NCBI RefSeq assembly: GCF_044763875.1
Contig: NZ_JBIWGZ010000003.1
Location: 558,001 to 622,000, forward strand
DNA length: 64,000 bases
Direction of reading: 5' to 3'
Source of the DNA: Rummeliibacillus sp044763875
GTDB lineage: Bacteria; Bacillota; Bacilli; Bacillales_A; Planococcaceae
Below the pieces are notes generated by a model. The model had not been told where the DNA came from and made no database searches. It saw nothing but the letters and a program-made list of their open reading frames with translations. Within the stretch, counting starts at the first letter, position 1; every line of letters begins with the position of its first letter. A program made the position numbers and the translations under genes. This document shows positions 26,263-34,771 of this stretch, piece by piece.

Positions 26263-26394
26263 ATAAAAAGAGGCATCAATTCTCCACATGTATTACATAA
26301 ATTTATCATTATGGGTATTTTAGTAGGAAAAGGTTTTTCACCTGAGGAAGCATATCAAACTGTTGAAAATTAAGGGGAAACAGGAGAATCATAA
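26263..26394 (+). pseudogene. Remnant of a small conserved protein (ATA start, internal stop)
   Basis: The frame reads IKRGINSPHVLHKFIIMGIL then VGKGFSPEEAYQTVEN, stop, GETGES, stop. A good ribosome site (GGAAGGATTAGAGG) lies just before an ATA where an ATG is expected, and TAA stands where a Trp codon would join VEN to GETGES. I infer a disabled gene for a protein of about 43 residues. A short non-AUG-started peptide is the alternative. Confidence 0.5.
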
Positions 26395-26496
26395 CTACTA
26401 CAGAGAAGTAAAATGCAGTAGAAAAACTTAACACTTAGATTTTCAGATTATCCGCTGTATTACTGCTAGGATCCTCTATGCTTTAAACTAATTAAA

Positions 26497-27072
26497 TTAG
26501 TCTCCAAGTTTCAATGCAATTTCTTTATTCCAAGAAATTACTTCTTCGATTAAGTAGCTGATTTCTCCCTTAATATATTGATCAAATGAATTTAATTTCT
26601 CTCCATTTTGCATTTTCTTTTGTAATGAATGTATAAACTGAAGATTTCCCTTGTCATTCATTTCATTTTTCAATAATGCATCTAACAAATGAACAAATAT
26701 TGAATATTGGTTTGCTTGCAATTCTTCATCTAATGCTACACCATCAGCTTTTACTAATTGAACTGGTCTTTTTTCATAGGAAATAGCTGTCAGATGATCA
26801 GTCCCTTTAACTTCATTCGGATCTCCTACTAATAAGACGCCTGTTTTACCTATGTGTATTTCGAATTCACCTATAATTTTGTCATTGGCATCTTCAGAAA
26901 TTAGAATAACTCGTTCTATTCTGTAATCTAAAGAATTAAAAAAATTTATTACAGTAGGGTGAACATTTAGCTCTACTTCTACAGTCGTTTCACCTTCAAA
27001 ATCTATTAGTCGCAATGTTCCTTTTTCTATAGGAATTTCTGTTTCTCTTATTAAAACTTTATTTATATTCAT
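26497..27072 (-). CDS. Hypothetical protein, 191 aa
   Basis: Soluble, acidic, no signal peptide or membrane segment. The first half is strand-rich (KGTLRLIDFEGETTVEVELNV, IIGEFEIHIGKTGVLLVGDP), the second half is helical (ANQYSIFVHLLDALLKNE). I recognise no family. The ATG at 27072 has GGTGAG upstream. It is in the same direction as the DedA/glycosyltransferase genes but 117 bases beyond them, so it may be read from the same transcript. Confidence 0.6.
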   Translation of the reverse strand: MNINKVLIRETEIPIEKGTLRLIDFEGETTVEVELNVHPTVINFFNSLDYRIERVILISEDANDKIIGEFEIHIGKTGVLLVGDPNEVKGTDHLTAISYEKRPVQLVKADGVALDEELQANQYSIFVHLLDALLKNEMNDKGNLQFIHSLQKKMQNGEKLNSFDQYIKGEISYLIEEVISWNKEIALKLGD

Positions 27073-27188
27073 TGTAAATCCTCACCTTTGTCAATTTGAT
27101 ATAGATAACAGACTTTATCGTATTCTGTAATCATCAAAATTTATCTCATGATTACTTAATTCAAACATCAAAATCAGTAAAGCAACTC

Positions 27189-27839
27189 TTATCTTTTAGT
27201 ATTATGTGATTGATGGAAAATAATGTTTATTAACTGACATACAGCCTTATTAATTTGGACGTGGAATTTTTTATAGATAATAATTACCGCGATAATAATT
27301 AATAAAGTAATTCCCCCGTTGATAAGATATGGTTTTAGTATTGAACTAACTTTTTGATATTGGGGTCCTAATAACTTCCCAGCACTAATAAAAACAGTTA
27401 CCCATATTAAAGAACCACTATATGCTAACATTGCAAACTTTATATACGGAAGTCGTGTAATCCCTGAAAAATATCCTGTCACATGTCTAACACCAGTTAT
27501 AAAATAAGCAATCACCAATAATTTCCCACCATATTTTCCAAACCATTCAGATGTTTTTTTAATTCTCGCTGGTTTTAACAATAGAAACTTTCCGTATTTT
27601 TCTAAAAAAGGCGTTCCAAGTTTATAACCAACCCAATATGAAATCGTAATGCCAATCGATGAGCCTAACCAAGCAATAAGTATGCTTAGGGTCCAATCTA
27701 ACTGGCCTTGAAATACAAGAAATCCACAATAACTCATAATAACTTCACCTGGCAAAGGAACAGCAATCATTTCAAGCGCGAGTGAAATAAGTAGTACTAG
27801 GTATCCATACTGATTAAAATAGGCTATGATATCTCCCAA
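27189..27839 (-). CDS. DedA family membrane protein (first copy)
   Basis: 216 aa with about five to six hydrophobic helices and the DedA/SNARE-associated core: PLPGEVIMSYCGFLVF, GSSIGITISYWVGYKLG, then FGKYGGKLLVIAYFITGVRHVTGYFSGITRLP (conserved G-R-H/G pattern). DedA proteins support proton-motive force and include flippases for undecaprenyl phosphate (UptA) and phosphatidylethanolamine (PetA). The start is a TTG at 27839 behind AAGGAGG. It is 23 bases after the glycosyltransferase gene, so it probably belongs to the same operon and may serve its lipid product. Confidence 0.85.
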   Translation of the reverse strand: MGDIIAYFNQYGYLVLLISLALEMIAVPLPGEVIMSYCGFLVFQGQLDWTLSILIAWLGSSIGITISYWVGYKLGTPFLEKYGKFLLLKPARIKKTSEWFGKYGGKLLVIAYFITGVRHVTGYFSGITRLPYIKFAMLAYSGSLIWVTVFISAGKLLGPQYQKVSSILKPYLINGGITLLIIIAVIIIYKKFHVQINKAVCQLINIIFHQSHNTKR

Positions 27840-27862
27840 GGTAAATCCTCCTTATATGCCTC

Positions 27863-29038
27863 TTATACCCTAGCCACTTGTAGATGTATTGAAGGTTTAA
27901 CTGAATATAAAGGAATACTTGTTGAATTTTTGTTCAAAATCCAATTCATCACATCCACCATTTGTTCTGGTGTTTCCAATTCTAATCCTTTTTGAAAAAG
28001 ATCAATTGATTTTTCCCATTGTTTCATTTTATTAGCATCCTTTAAAATCTTGTTTAGTTGACTTTCCAATGTATCTTTTTGGTTAAGTTCAAAAACAAGC
28101 TGCTGTTTTTTTAAGTAGGTCATATTAATTTCTTCTTGACCAGGTAAATATGCATGAACAAAAATTGGAAGTCTTTTTTTCAATACTTCACTTATTGTAA
28201 CGCCACCTGGTTTTGTAATGATTGCATCAACTTCATCATAAATTTTGTTCATTTCTACTCTTGATGAAATATAAGGTAATGGATTGATATGATCTAAATC
28301 CCAAGATAAAATTTCATCGTATAGTTTTTGATTGTTACCACAAAGTACCGTGAAATTAAATTGTTGTGATTTCTTCATTTCAGCAGATAATTTTAATATC
28401 CCACCTAGACCACTGTTTCCTCCAGCTATCAATATTTGTGGCTTTTCTGCGTTAAACTTTCTATGAGTAGTTTTAATAATTTCCTCATGGACCGGAATAC
28501 CTGTGACAATAATCTTTTCTCCAGGGATTTTATACATTTCAATTAAATTTTCTTTTACTTCTTGACTTGGTACAAAATGATAATCTATTCCGTCTTTTGC
28601 CCAAACATTATTGATAAAAAAGTCTGTATAGACATTTATGACTGGAATATTACATTTTCCTTGCATTTTTAGTTGGCTTAAAAGATAAGAAGGGAATCCA
28701 TGAGTACAAACAATTGCATCTGGTTTTTCCTCTTCAATCAACTGTTCCATTTTCTTTAGAAATAAGCCTTGATAAAATTTATAGGCACTTTTAGTTTGTT
28801 TTTGCGCGTAGAAGTGTTTTTTGTATACTACGTTATAAGTTGCTGGAGCATATCGAATCCATTTTAAATAACCACTTGAAATAATTTTTTCTAATGATTT
28901 ATTTGTATAGCTCATCAAATCTATTTTTTTTAATTCAATTTCTTCAGCTCTAGTTTTTAACAAATCCATTATTGCGTCTGCAACTTGATGATGCCCAGAT
29001 TGCATTCGTAAAAGTGGAAAGAATAGTATTTTCTTCAC
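27863..29038 (-). CDS. UgtP/MGDG-synthase-like glycolipid glycosyltransferase
   Basis: 391 aa GT28-type enzyme. The N-terminus MKKILFFPLLRMQSGHHQVADAI matches the MGDG synthase N-domain (FPLLRMPSGHHQVADAL type). The acceptor-side VCTHGFPSYLLSQL and the sugar-nucleotide loop IAGGNSGLGGI and TKPGGVTISEVLKKRLPIF are also present. Such enzymes add glucose or galactose from UDP-sugar to diacylglycerol, making glycolipids and lipoteichoic-acid anchors. The GTG start at 29038 has AAAGGAG upstream. Its own promoter is likely, because a terminator separates it from the upstream deacetylase/DedA genes. Confidence 0.85.
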   Translation of the reverse strand: MKKILFFPLLRMQSGHHQVADAIMDLLKTRAEEIELKKIDLMSYTNKSLEKIISSGYLKWIRYAPATYNVVYKKHFYAQKQTKSAYKFYQGLFLKKMEQLIEEEKPDAIVCTHGFPSYLLSQLKMQGKCNIPVINVYTDFFINNVWAKDGIDYHFVPSQEVKENLIEMYKIPGEKIIVTGIPVHEEIIKTTHRKFNAEKPQILIAGGNSGLGGILKLSAEMKKSQQFNFTVLCGNNQKLYDEILSWDLDHINPLPYISSRVEMNKIYDEVDAIITKPGGVTISEVLKKRLPIFVHAYLPGQEEINMTYLKKQQLVFELNQKDTLESQLNKILKDANKMKQWEKSIDLFQKGLELETPEQMVDVMNWILNKNSTSIPLYSVKPSIHLQVARV

Positions 29039-29263
29039 TATAATTAACTCCTTTTCACTAAGAAAAGATTTTCAATTCCTAGTTGTTAATTTAATAAATA
29101 TTATTCTTAAACTTAACAATTAGACAATACCACTGATTTTGTAAAAATCTTTTCTTTTAATTTATTTTTAATCTAACTTTCAGCTTGCATTTAGATGTAT
29201 GGATTAAAGACAATTTTTTGGTTTGGTATTTTAAAAAGTTTTCTTTGTAAAAATGAATCCATT

Positions 29264-29311
29264 AAAAAAGACGTTCTCTACATAATTTGGTTACTTGATG
29301 AACGTCTTTTT
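29264..29311 (-). terminator. Terminator between the two halves of the envelope locus
   Basis: AAAAAGACGTTC and GAACGTCTTTTT form a 12-bp stem with a long loop, followed on the minus strand by a T-rich run. It should reduce read-through into the glycosyltransferase gene. Confidence 0.7.
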
Positions 29312-29324
29312 GTGTTAGATATAA

Positions 29325-29912
29325 TTATTTTTTTTTGGAAACCATTTTCTTTATAAGAAGATAAATTAAAAATAGCACGAACAATACAACCCCAAAATAA
29401 GGTACATATTTTGGATTGATATTAATAGTTTCCGCAGTGAAATATCCCGCTAAAATAAACGGAACTGTCCAAAGAATACTGCCTAATAAAGACAATAGTA
29501 AAAAACGAAGAAATGGGATTTTGGCAACCCCAGCAAAATAAGGACTTAATTGGCGAATCCCCGGTAAATAATAACCGAATGTTATTGTTTTGTAGGCACT
29601 TTTCTTATACTTGTTTTCTATAGTGCTCCACCTTTCATTTGTAAGGCCAATGTATTTTCCAAATTTGCTTACAAAAGGTATCCCTAAATACTTTCCGCAA
29701 ATATATGCAGTAAGCATCCCTACAATAGCCCCTAAATCTGATATGACAATAGTTGGTCCCATTGAAAGCTGATGATGACTAATTAATATTCCTGTTAAAA
29801 ACAGTAGGGATTCTTCTGGAGCAGGAATCCCTACAATTCCAAAGAATAAACAGATGAAAAGGATTAAATAGCCATATGAACCAATATATTGCGTAATTGT
29901 ATCTATACTCAT
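29325..29912 (-). CDS. DedA family membrane protein (second copy)
   Basis: 195 aa, DedA core with VGIPAPEESLLFLTGILI, GAIVGMLTAYICGKYLG and TITFGYYLPGIRQLSPYFAG. It differs clearly from the other DedA (27189-27839), so the pair is not a recent duplication. GAGGGTGTT stands just before the ATG at 29912. It follows the deacetylase stop by 8 bases, and a terminator comes next, so it is the last gene of the RR-HK-deacetylase-DedA run. Likely role: transport of a lipid carrier that the regulated envelope changes need. Confidence 0.85.
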   Translation of the reverse strand: MSIDTITQYIGSYGYLILFICLFFGIVGIPAPEESLLFLTGILISHHQLSMGPTIVISDLGAIVGMLTAYICGKYLGIPFVSKFGKYIGLTNERWSTIENKYKKSAYKTITFGYYLPGIRQLSPYFAGVAKIPFLRFLLLSLLGSILWTVPFILAGYFTAETININPKYVPYFGVVLFVLFLIYLLIKKMVSKKK

Positions 29913-29920
29913 AACACCCT

Positions 29921-30622
29921 CTATTCTTTTAGCTCTTTTAATGTTATAAATTGTACGTCTTTTTGTTTACATTCCTTAAGGAAAATTTCCAAATTCCGAA
30001 TCATATAACCCGGTGCTTCTTCTTCAGCTCCCAATGTATCCCCATTATCATGGAGCACGAAAATTGCACCTTCCTTCACCGAATTTCTTAATTCATTTAG
30101 CAAGCCATGTTTAGCCTTTTCTGCTTTCCAATCTCCGAAAATATTTGACCACATGATTTTATTGTATTTTTTACTTACAGCTAGAGAAAAAATATTAAAA
30201 TGTCCCCATGGCGGTCTATAGAAAGAAACCTTTTCACCCGTGCATTCAGTTATTGCCTTTTCAGTCATTTCCAATTGTTTCTTTAATCGAAATGGAGACA
30301 TGATCCAGTTCGAAACATGGTCAAAATGATGAATGCCTACCGTATGCCCTTCCTCCGCCATACGTTTAACGATTTCTGGATTCTTTTTAACATTGCTGCC
30401 CACAACAAAAAAAGTAGCTTTTACATCATACTTTTTTAATAAATCGAGCAATTGTGGTGTATATACAGCATTTGGTCCATCATCGAAAGTAATGGCCATA
30501 CCATTTGCTTGTATTCTTTTTGAAATTCCCCGCTCAGATACTCGAATAAGTACAGTAGGCAAAGGACCATAGCAAAGGAATAATACTATTATAATTACAC
30601 CACAAATTAATAAATATATCAC
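29921..30622 (-). CDS. Polysaccharide deacetylase (CE4 family)
   Basis: 233 aa. An N-terminal membrane anchor (IYLLICGVIIIVLFLCYGPL) is followed by a NodB-type domain with all five motifs: TFDDGPN, H-H pair in GIHHFDHVSNW, YRPPWGHFN, WSNIFGDWKAE and VLHDNGDT. It probably removes N-acetyl groups from peptidoglycan or another wall polymer outside the cell, which often gives lysozyme resistance. The start is a GTG at 30622 with a weak ribosome site. It lies 45 bases after the histidine kinase and 9 before DedA, so the kinase pair may control it. Confidence 0.88.
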   Translation of the reverse strand: MIYLLICGVIIIVLFLCYGPLPTVLIRVSERGISKRIQANGMAITFDDGPNAVYTPQLLDLLKKYDVKATFFVVGSNVKKNPEIVKRMAEEGHTVGIHHFDHVSNWIMSPFRLKKQLEMTEKAITECTGEKVSFYRPPWGHFNIFSLAVSKKYNKIMWSNIFGDWKAEKAKHGLLNELRNSVKEGAIFVLHDNGDTLGAEEEAPGYMIRNLEIFLKECKQKDVQFITLKELKE

Positions 30623-30666
30623 TTATATAACAGCTCTTTTCAATAGATTTTTTGCTGACATCGGAA

Positions 30667-32028
30667 TCAATTATTCGGCAAGAATAACTCCACCTCTGTA
30701 CCAATTCCTTCAATACTATTTACTTTAATTTCCCCATTATGTTGTTTCATAATATTTTTTGCAATTGATAAACCTAACCCTGTACCACCAGTTTCTCTGT
30801 TTCTTGCTTTATCGACTCGATAAAATCGCTCAAAGACATTATTTATTTCGTCCTCAGGTATACCTATTCCATAATCCTTTACTCGAATAATTGTGTGATT
30901 TTCTTGATTCTCTAAAAAAACATCAATTTTATCCGCACTATATTTGATTGCATTATCAAGAAGTATAATGATCACCTGTTTTAACTTTAACTCATCCGCT
31001 ATTACCGTAATTGGTGTCTCTTCATAATGTAATACCAAATCCCTCTTATAAGTGCTGTGAAGCTGTTTAACTATTTCCTGACTTAATGTTATTAGGTCTA
31101 TTGATTTCTTTTCTAATGCATTTTCCAAATCAGTATTAGCTAAGTCTAAAAATTTCTCTGTCATTTGTTGTATTCTAGTTGCTTCCGAATAAATGACTTC
31201 GACTGCATCTAGTGCTACTTCTTTGTTTTGAATGCCACGTCTTCGTAAGAAATCTGCATAACTTTTAATAACAGTAATTGGAGTTTTCAGTTCATGAGAG
31301 GCATCTGAAATAAATTGCTGTTGTTTTTCTAAATTGATATCTAATCGATCCATCATGCGATTAAAGGTTACAGCCAGTTTCTGTAATTCGTCTTTAGGTT
31401 GCTGATCGATAACCATTCTTTTCGTAATACCACTTTGTTCAATTTCCTCCATTGTATCAATCATATTAGAGACGGGTCTAATGATGATATTCGCTAACCA
31501 TCTTCCCCCAATGAGAGAAATTAGAGCTCCAAAAAAAGTACAGAAGATTAGAATAGATAATAATACATCTTTACCTAATTCTAAACCCACTAATTTTTCC
31601 CCAATTTCCAAGGTTTCAATAACTTGACCATTAGATTCAATTGGTATTCTTACAACGAGAATTTGTTCTTCTTTTTGAGATAGATGAATTAAATAGCGTT
31701 CTGAATTGGTTTTTCTAGTAAATTCCCCTTTTATTTTATTTGCCAACTGCTTGTTGTTTGTAACTTGATGTATGATGTTCGAATGATTATCTAGTATTCG
31801 AATATATGATCCACGCGTTAAATATTTTGATAATTTTTTTTCAATTACTGCATCCGAATCGCTATCATTAATATCGTCTAATATTGCACTCGCATTTTGC
31901 AGCACTATCTTTTTTTCTACATTGACAGTGACACTCATAAAAGAATAAAACACTACGATATTAACGATGACTAGCAAACAAATGATCCATGCTGTTGTAA
32001 TCAAATTGATTTTATTATTAATTTTCAT
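30667..32028 (-). CDS. Sensor histidine kinase of the envelope locus
   Basis: 453 aa. TM1 (residues about 8-30), an extracytoplasmic sensor of about 110 residues, TM2 (about 155-178), HAMP (about 180-235), the HisKA box SDASHELKTPITVIKSYADF with the phospho-accepting His, the N box LDNAIKYS, and G boxes KDYGIGIPE and GGTGLGLSIA. All catalytic motifs are intact. It pairs with the OmpR-type regulator that ends 4 bases upstream; the ribosome site AGGAGA sits at the end of that gene. Ligand unknown; the downstream deacetylase and DedA genes suggest cell-envelope stress. Confidence 0.9.
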   Translation of the reverse strand: MKINNKINLITTAWIICLLVIVNIVVFYSFMSVTVNVEKKIVLQNASAILDDINDSDSDAVIEKKLSKYLTRGSYIRILDNHSNIIHQVTNNKQLANKIKGEFTRKTNSERYLIHLSQKEEQILVVRIPIESNGQVIETLEIGEKLVGLELGKDVLLSILIFCTFFGALISLIGGRWLANIIIRPVSNMIDTMEEIEQSGITKRMVIDQQPKDELQKLAVTFNRMMDRLDINLEKQQQFISDASHELKTPITVIKSYADFLRRRGIQNKEVALDAVEVIYSEATRIQQMTEKFLDLANTDLENALEKKSIDLITLSQEIVKQLHSTYKRDLVLHYEETPITVIADELKLKQVIIILLDNAIKYSADKIDVFLENQENHTIIRVKDYGIGIPEDEINNVFERFYRVDKARNRETGGTGLGLSIAKNIMKQHNGEIKVNSIEGIGTEVELFLPNN

Positions 32029-32032
32029 CTAC

Positions 32033-32731
32033 TTAATTCTCCTTTATTATGTAACCCACTCCTCTTACGGTCTGAATGATGGCATTACTTTCAAATCCTT
32101 CGTCGATTTTCTTTCTCAAATGCCAAATGTAAACATCTATTACATTTGTATCGCCTTCGTAATCGTAATCCCAGACATCTTTAAGAATGTTATCTCTTGT
32201 TACTATTTTATTTTTACGTGAAACCAAATACACAAGTAATTCGAATTCTTTTGGGGTTAATGATATGGAAGAATTACCTCTTGTTACTTCTCTCGTATCA
32301 TTATTAATAGTTAAATCTCTAACCGATACAATGGAATCATCATTATTTGAAACATTCGAGATAATTGTATTTTGACGAAGACAAGAACGCACTCTTGCTA
32401 GCAACTCTTCCATTTCAAAGGGCTTTGTAATATAATCATTCGCCCCTAGATCTAATCCAGTCACTTTATCCATCGTCATATTACGAGCAGTTAGTAGAAT
32501 GACCGGCATAAGTTCATCTTCTTTCCTTATTCTTCTTAATACCTCAATTCCATTCATCTCAGGTAACATTATATCTAATAGTACTAAATCAATTTTCCCT
32601 TCAAGAGCTACTTCCAATCCAAATTTCCCATTATTAGCAACTACTACTTCATATCCTTCATATTCAAGCTCTAGTTTCAATATTTTCGCAATCTGAACTT
32701 CATCTTCAACTACTAAAACTCGTTTTACCAT
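32033..32731 (-). CDS. OmpR-family response regulator of the envelope locus
   Basis: 232 aa. The receiver domain has VVEDE, the phospho-Asp in VLLDIMLPEMNG, and the switch residues LLTAR and YITKPFEMEELLARVR. The winged-helix domain (about 135-230) ends DYEGDTNVIDVYIWHLRKKID...VRGVGYIIKEN. It is the first gene of the locus. Its promoter region carries TTTAACAATTGGAAA (minus strand, 32828-32846), similar to a sequence upstream of the glycosyltransferase gene, possibly its binding site. Confidence 0.92.
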   Translation of the reverse strand: MVKRVLVVEDEVQIAKILKLELEYEGYEVVVANNGKFGLEVALEGKIDLVLLDIMLPEMNGIEVLRRIRKEDELMPVILLTARNMTMDKVTGLDLGANDYITKPFEMEELLARVRSCLRQNTIISNVSNNDDSIVSVRDLTINNDTREVTRGNSSISLTPKEFELLVYLVSRKNKIVTRDNILKDVWDYDYEGDTNVIDVYIWHLRKKIDEGFESNAIIQTVRGVGYIIKEN

Positions 32732-33028
32732 ATTTGAACACTCCTTTTTTTGCCAATGTAAATGATATCCAACTTCTATCTATTGTGCACAATTAAAGAA
32801 TTTTTTAAAATGATGAAGATAACTTTAATTTCCAATTGTTAAAGTTATTTAATAACTAATACTGCGTATTAATTGAATTCTCTTCAACTATATAAAGAGG
32901 TTTCTTCTAAAAAATACCCCTAATTTAATTTAACATTGTTCTTCATGTTATTTCTTTTTTTAATAGAACTTTAAGATTTTTTTGTTACAACTTCATGGAT
33001 TTATCAATTTTGAGGTCTGTAGAGACGA

Positions 33029-33067
33029 AAAAAAAGAGTAAATATCGAGTTGATATTTACTCTTTTT
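33029..33067 (-). terminator. Terminator at the end of the membrane reductase gene
   Basis: AAAGAGTAAATATC and GATATTTACTCTTT form a 14-bp stem with a T-run on the minus strand. The stop codon of the gene (33057-33059) lies within it. Confidence 0.8.
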
Positions 33068-33608
33068 TACTTAATGATGCAGCTGTCGCTTTAGTATACG
33101 TTCCGTAAACTCGAAGACAGCTTGCAATAATGATGATACTACCTGTTACAATATAAAATAACTGTATAATTGGATTTGCACTGTCTGTACCGATGAATAC
33201 ACCATGTAAGAAAATCATAACCCATGCAGGAAGTACAAGAAAATGGATAGACTTCCAAAGCTGACGATTCATTTTCCTAATTAAAAGATCGGATGTCATT
33301 ATGACAACTAAAAAAACATACAAACTTATAGTTCCAATAGCTGATAAAAGAGGTTTATATTTAGCAGTAAATGGTACCAAAATCTCTATTATGCTATAGG
33401 GTTGATAATGGTCAATTAAAAGTAGCAAAACGTGCATGATGAGGGCTAGTAATCCAAGCCAACCAGCACTTAGATGTAAGTGAAATAATAAATTTTTTTG
33501 TTTGGTAATTGATGGTGATTTTCGAAATAGACCAAAAATAACCGAAACGGTAAAGTAAAAATACGCGAGAAATCCGCATATGCGAATCCACTCCCAAGTA
33601 TTAAACAT
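33057..33608 (-). CDS. Ferric-reductase-like (cytochrome b-type) membrane protein
   Basis: 183 aa with five or six helices. Paired His in LLFHLHLSAGWLGLLALIMH and SIHFLVLP...FLHGVFIG are placed as in the haem-binding ferric-reductase-like transmembrane domain (PF01794; also MsrQ). There is no NAD or FAD domain, so it needs a partner for electrons. The ATG at 33608 overlaps the ApbE stop by 8 bases; the longer frame starts inside apbE. Coupling to a flavin transferase suggests a membrane electron-transfer chain to an extracellular acceptor such as iron (inference). Confidence 0.7.
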   Translation of the reverse strand: MFNTWEWIRICGFLAYFYFTVSVIFGLFRKSPSITKQKNLLFHLHLSAGWLGLLALIMHVLLLLIDHYQPYSIIEILVPFTAKYKPLLSAIGTISLYVFLVVIMTSDLLIRKMNRQLWKSIHFLVLPAWVMIFLHGVFIGTDSANPIIQLFYIVTGSIIIIASCLRVYGTYTKATAASLSKKE

Positions 33609-34497
33609 ATCTCCCATCTCCCATTTTAATCCATTTAGTCTTTCCATCTTGATCGACTATAAATCGTGCCACACGCCAGCCACTGTTTTCAAACCATTTA
33701 TTTAGCTGTAGTTCGCTCATCAAAAAACTTAACTTGGCACCAACTTCAGATTTGTAAATACTATCTGTAATAACTGTTGCTTGTATTATATTAGTCTCTG
33801 CAGCTTTTCCTGTTTGTCCATTCAAAATATGATGCTTTTCTTTTTGTTGATAAATCCAGCTTCTATATATTCTATTAGATGTGGCAATAGCACCATTTTG
33901 TATTTTAATACTTCCCATCTCTGTTCCGTTAAAGGGATTGGCAATGCCTATTGACCATTCTTTTTCGCCATCAGACCACATCGCTATGTCACCTCCACCG
34001 TCCACAATACCAAAACTAAAGCCATGTATTTGCAGCCACTTTTTTATTTGCTCCACAGCATAGCCTTTTGCAAAACCACCAAGGTCAATTGGTTGATTCG
34101 AAGTTTTATATATTTGTTGGTTCCCTAAAAAGTGCAATGGATCTTTCACTATTGGATCTAACCTTTCTTCATGACTTTCAACTGAACTGAAAGGAAAAGA
34201 TTGATTGTATCCCTGTTTTACTAATTGATTTTTTAAATAGGGTGAAAATAACCCATTTGTTTGCTCATAAAAGTGATTTGACTTTTTTAAACAGTCGTAC
34301 AACGATGCATTTATTTTTAATGTTTTACCAACAGGTAATTGATTGATCTGATCTAATTCGTTATTTGGAATAAATCGTGACCATTCTTGCGCGACATATT
34401 GCAGCCATTTTGAAACTGGTTCTTTCCAATTTTCAGAAGCCCCTGGTACTTCTATATAAAAGTCGGTATTCATTATGTTCAATGTCATGGATTCCAT
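33601..34497 (-). CDS. FAD:protein FMN transferase (ApbE family)
   Basis: 298 aa. Core motifs: DLGGFAKGYAVEQIKKWL, GIVDGGGDIAMWSDGEKEWSIGIANP, GAIATSNRIYRSW and HILNGQTG. The late metal/AMP segment (ATVITDSIYKSEVGAKLSF) is more divergent than usual (compare S-V-A-ADA-ATA). There is no lipobox or signal peptide, unlike many secreted ApbE proteins. The enzyme links FMN to a Thr/Ser in a D-x-x-(S/T)-G-A-T site of a partner. The ATG at 34497 has AAAGGTGAG upstream. No FMN_bind partner or such a site is encoded nearby. Confidence 0.8.
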   Translation of the reverse strand: MESMTLNIMNTDFYIEVPGASENWKEPVSKWLQYVAQEWSRFIPNNELDQINQLPVGKTLKINASLYDCLKKSNHFYEQTNGLFSPYLKNQLVKQGYNQSFPFSSVESHEERLDPIVKDPLHFLGNQQIYKTSNQPIDLGGFAKGYAVEQIKKWLQIHGFSFGIVDGGGDIAMWSDGEKEWSIGIANPFNGTEMGSIKIQNGAIATSNRIYRSWIYQQKEKHHILNGQTGKAAETNIIQATVITDSIYKSEVGAKLSFLMSELQLNKWFENSGWRVARFIVDQDGKTKWIKMGDGRYV

Positions 34498-34508
34498 TTG
34501 TCTCACCT

Positions 34509-34757
34509 TTACGATCTTCTTGTTTGGCGATCTTGTTTTACTGTGGGAACTTTTGTTATTTCAAAATTTGTCCAATCAAGTTGAAGTAATTCTTTTTCTT
34601 TTTTACTTACCTTGGATTGGTCGATTATCACTTGTTGGTTATTAGAGGTAGTATTGTCTTCCGTAGTTCCTTTGACGTTCAGTTGAGTTAACAATCCTGC
34701 TGATAAAAGAACTGCAGACGAACCGATAAGCCACTTTGCTTTTTTTGTGTCATTCAT
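34509..34757 (-). CDS. Small membrane-anchored protein, function unknown
   Basis: 82 aa: a basic start (MNDTKKAKW), one hydrophobic segment (LIGSSAVLLSAGLLTQL) and a polar tail predicted outside the cell. I see neither a flavinylation site nor a metal motif. The ATG at 34757 has GGAGG nine bases upstream; the longer frame overlaps the neighbour. It sits between the His-rich secreted protein and apbE with tight spacing (15 and 12 bases), so it is likely a component of the same system. Confidence 0.65.
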   Translation of the reverse strand: MNDTKKAKWLIGSSAVLLSAGLLTQLNVKGTTEDNTTSNNQQVIIDQSKVSKKEKELLQLDWTNFEITKVPTVKQDRQTRRS

Positions 34758-34771
34758 GTTCCGATTCCTCC

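Noticed and set aside
33601..34757. Flavinylation target among the ApbE neighbours
   Set aside because: No D-x-x-(S/T)-G-A-(T/S) motif and no FMN_bind domain in the 82-aa, 212-aa or 183-aa proteins.
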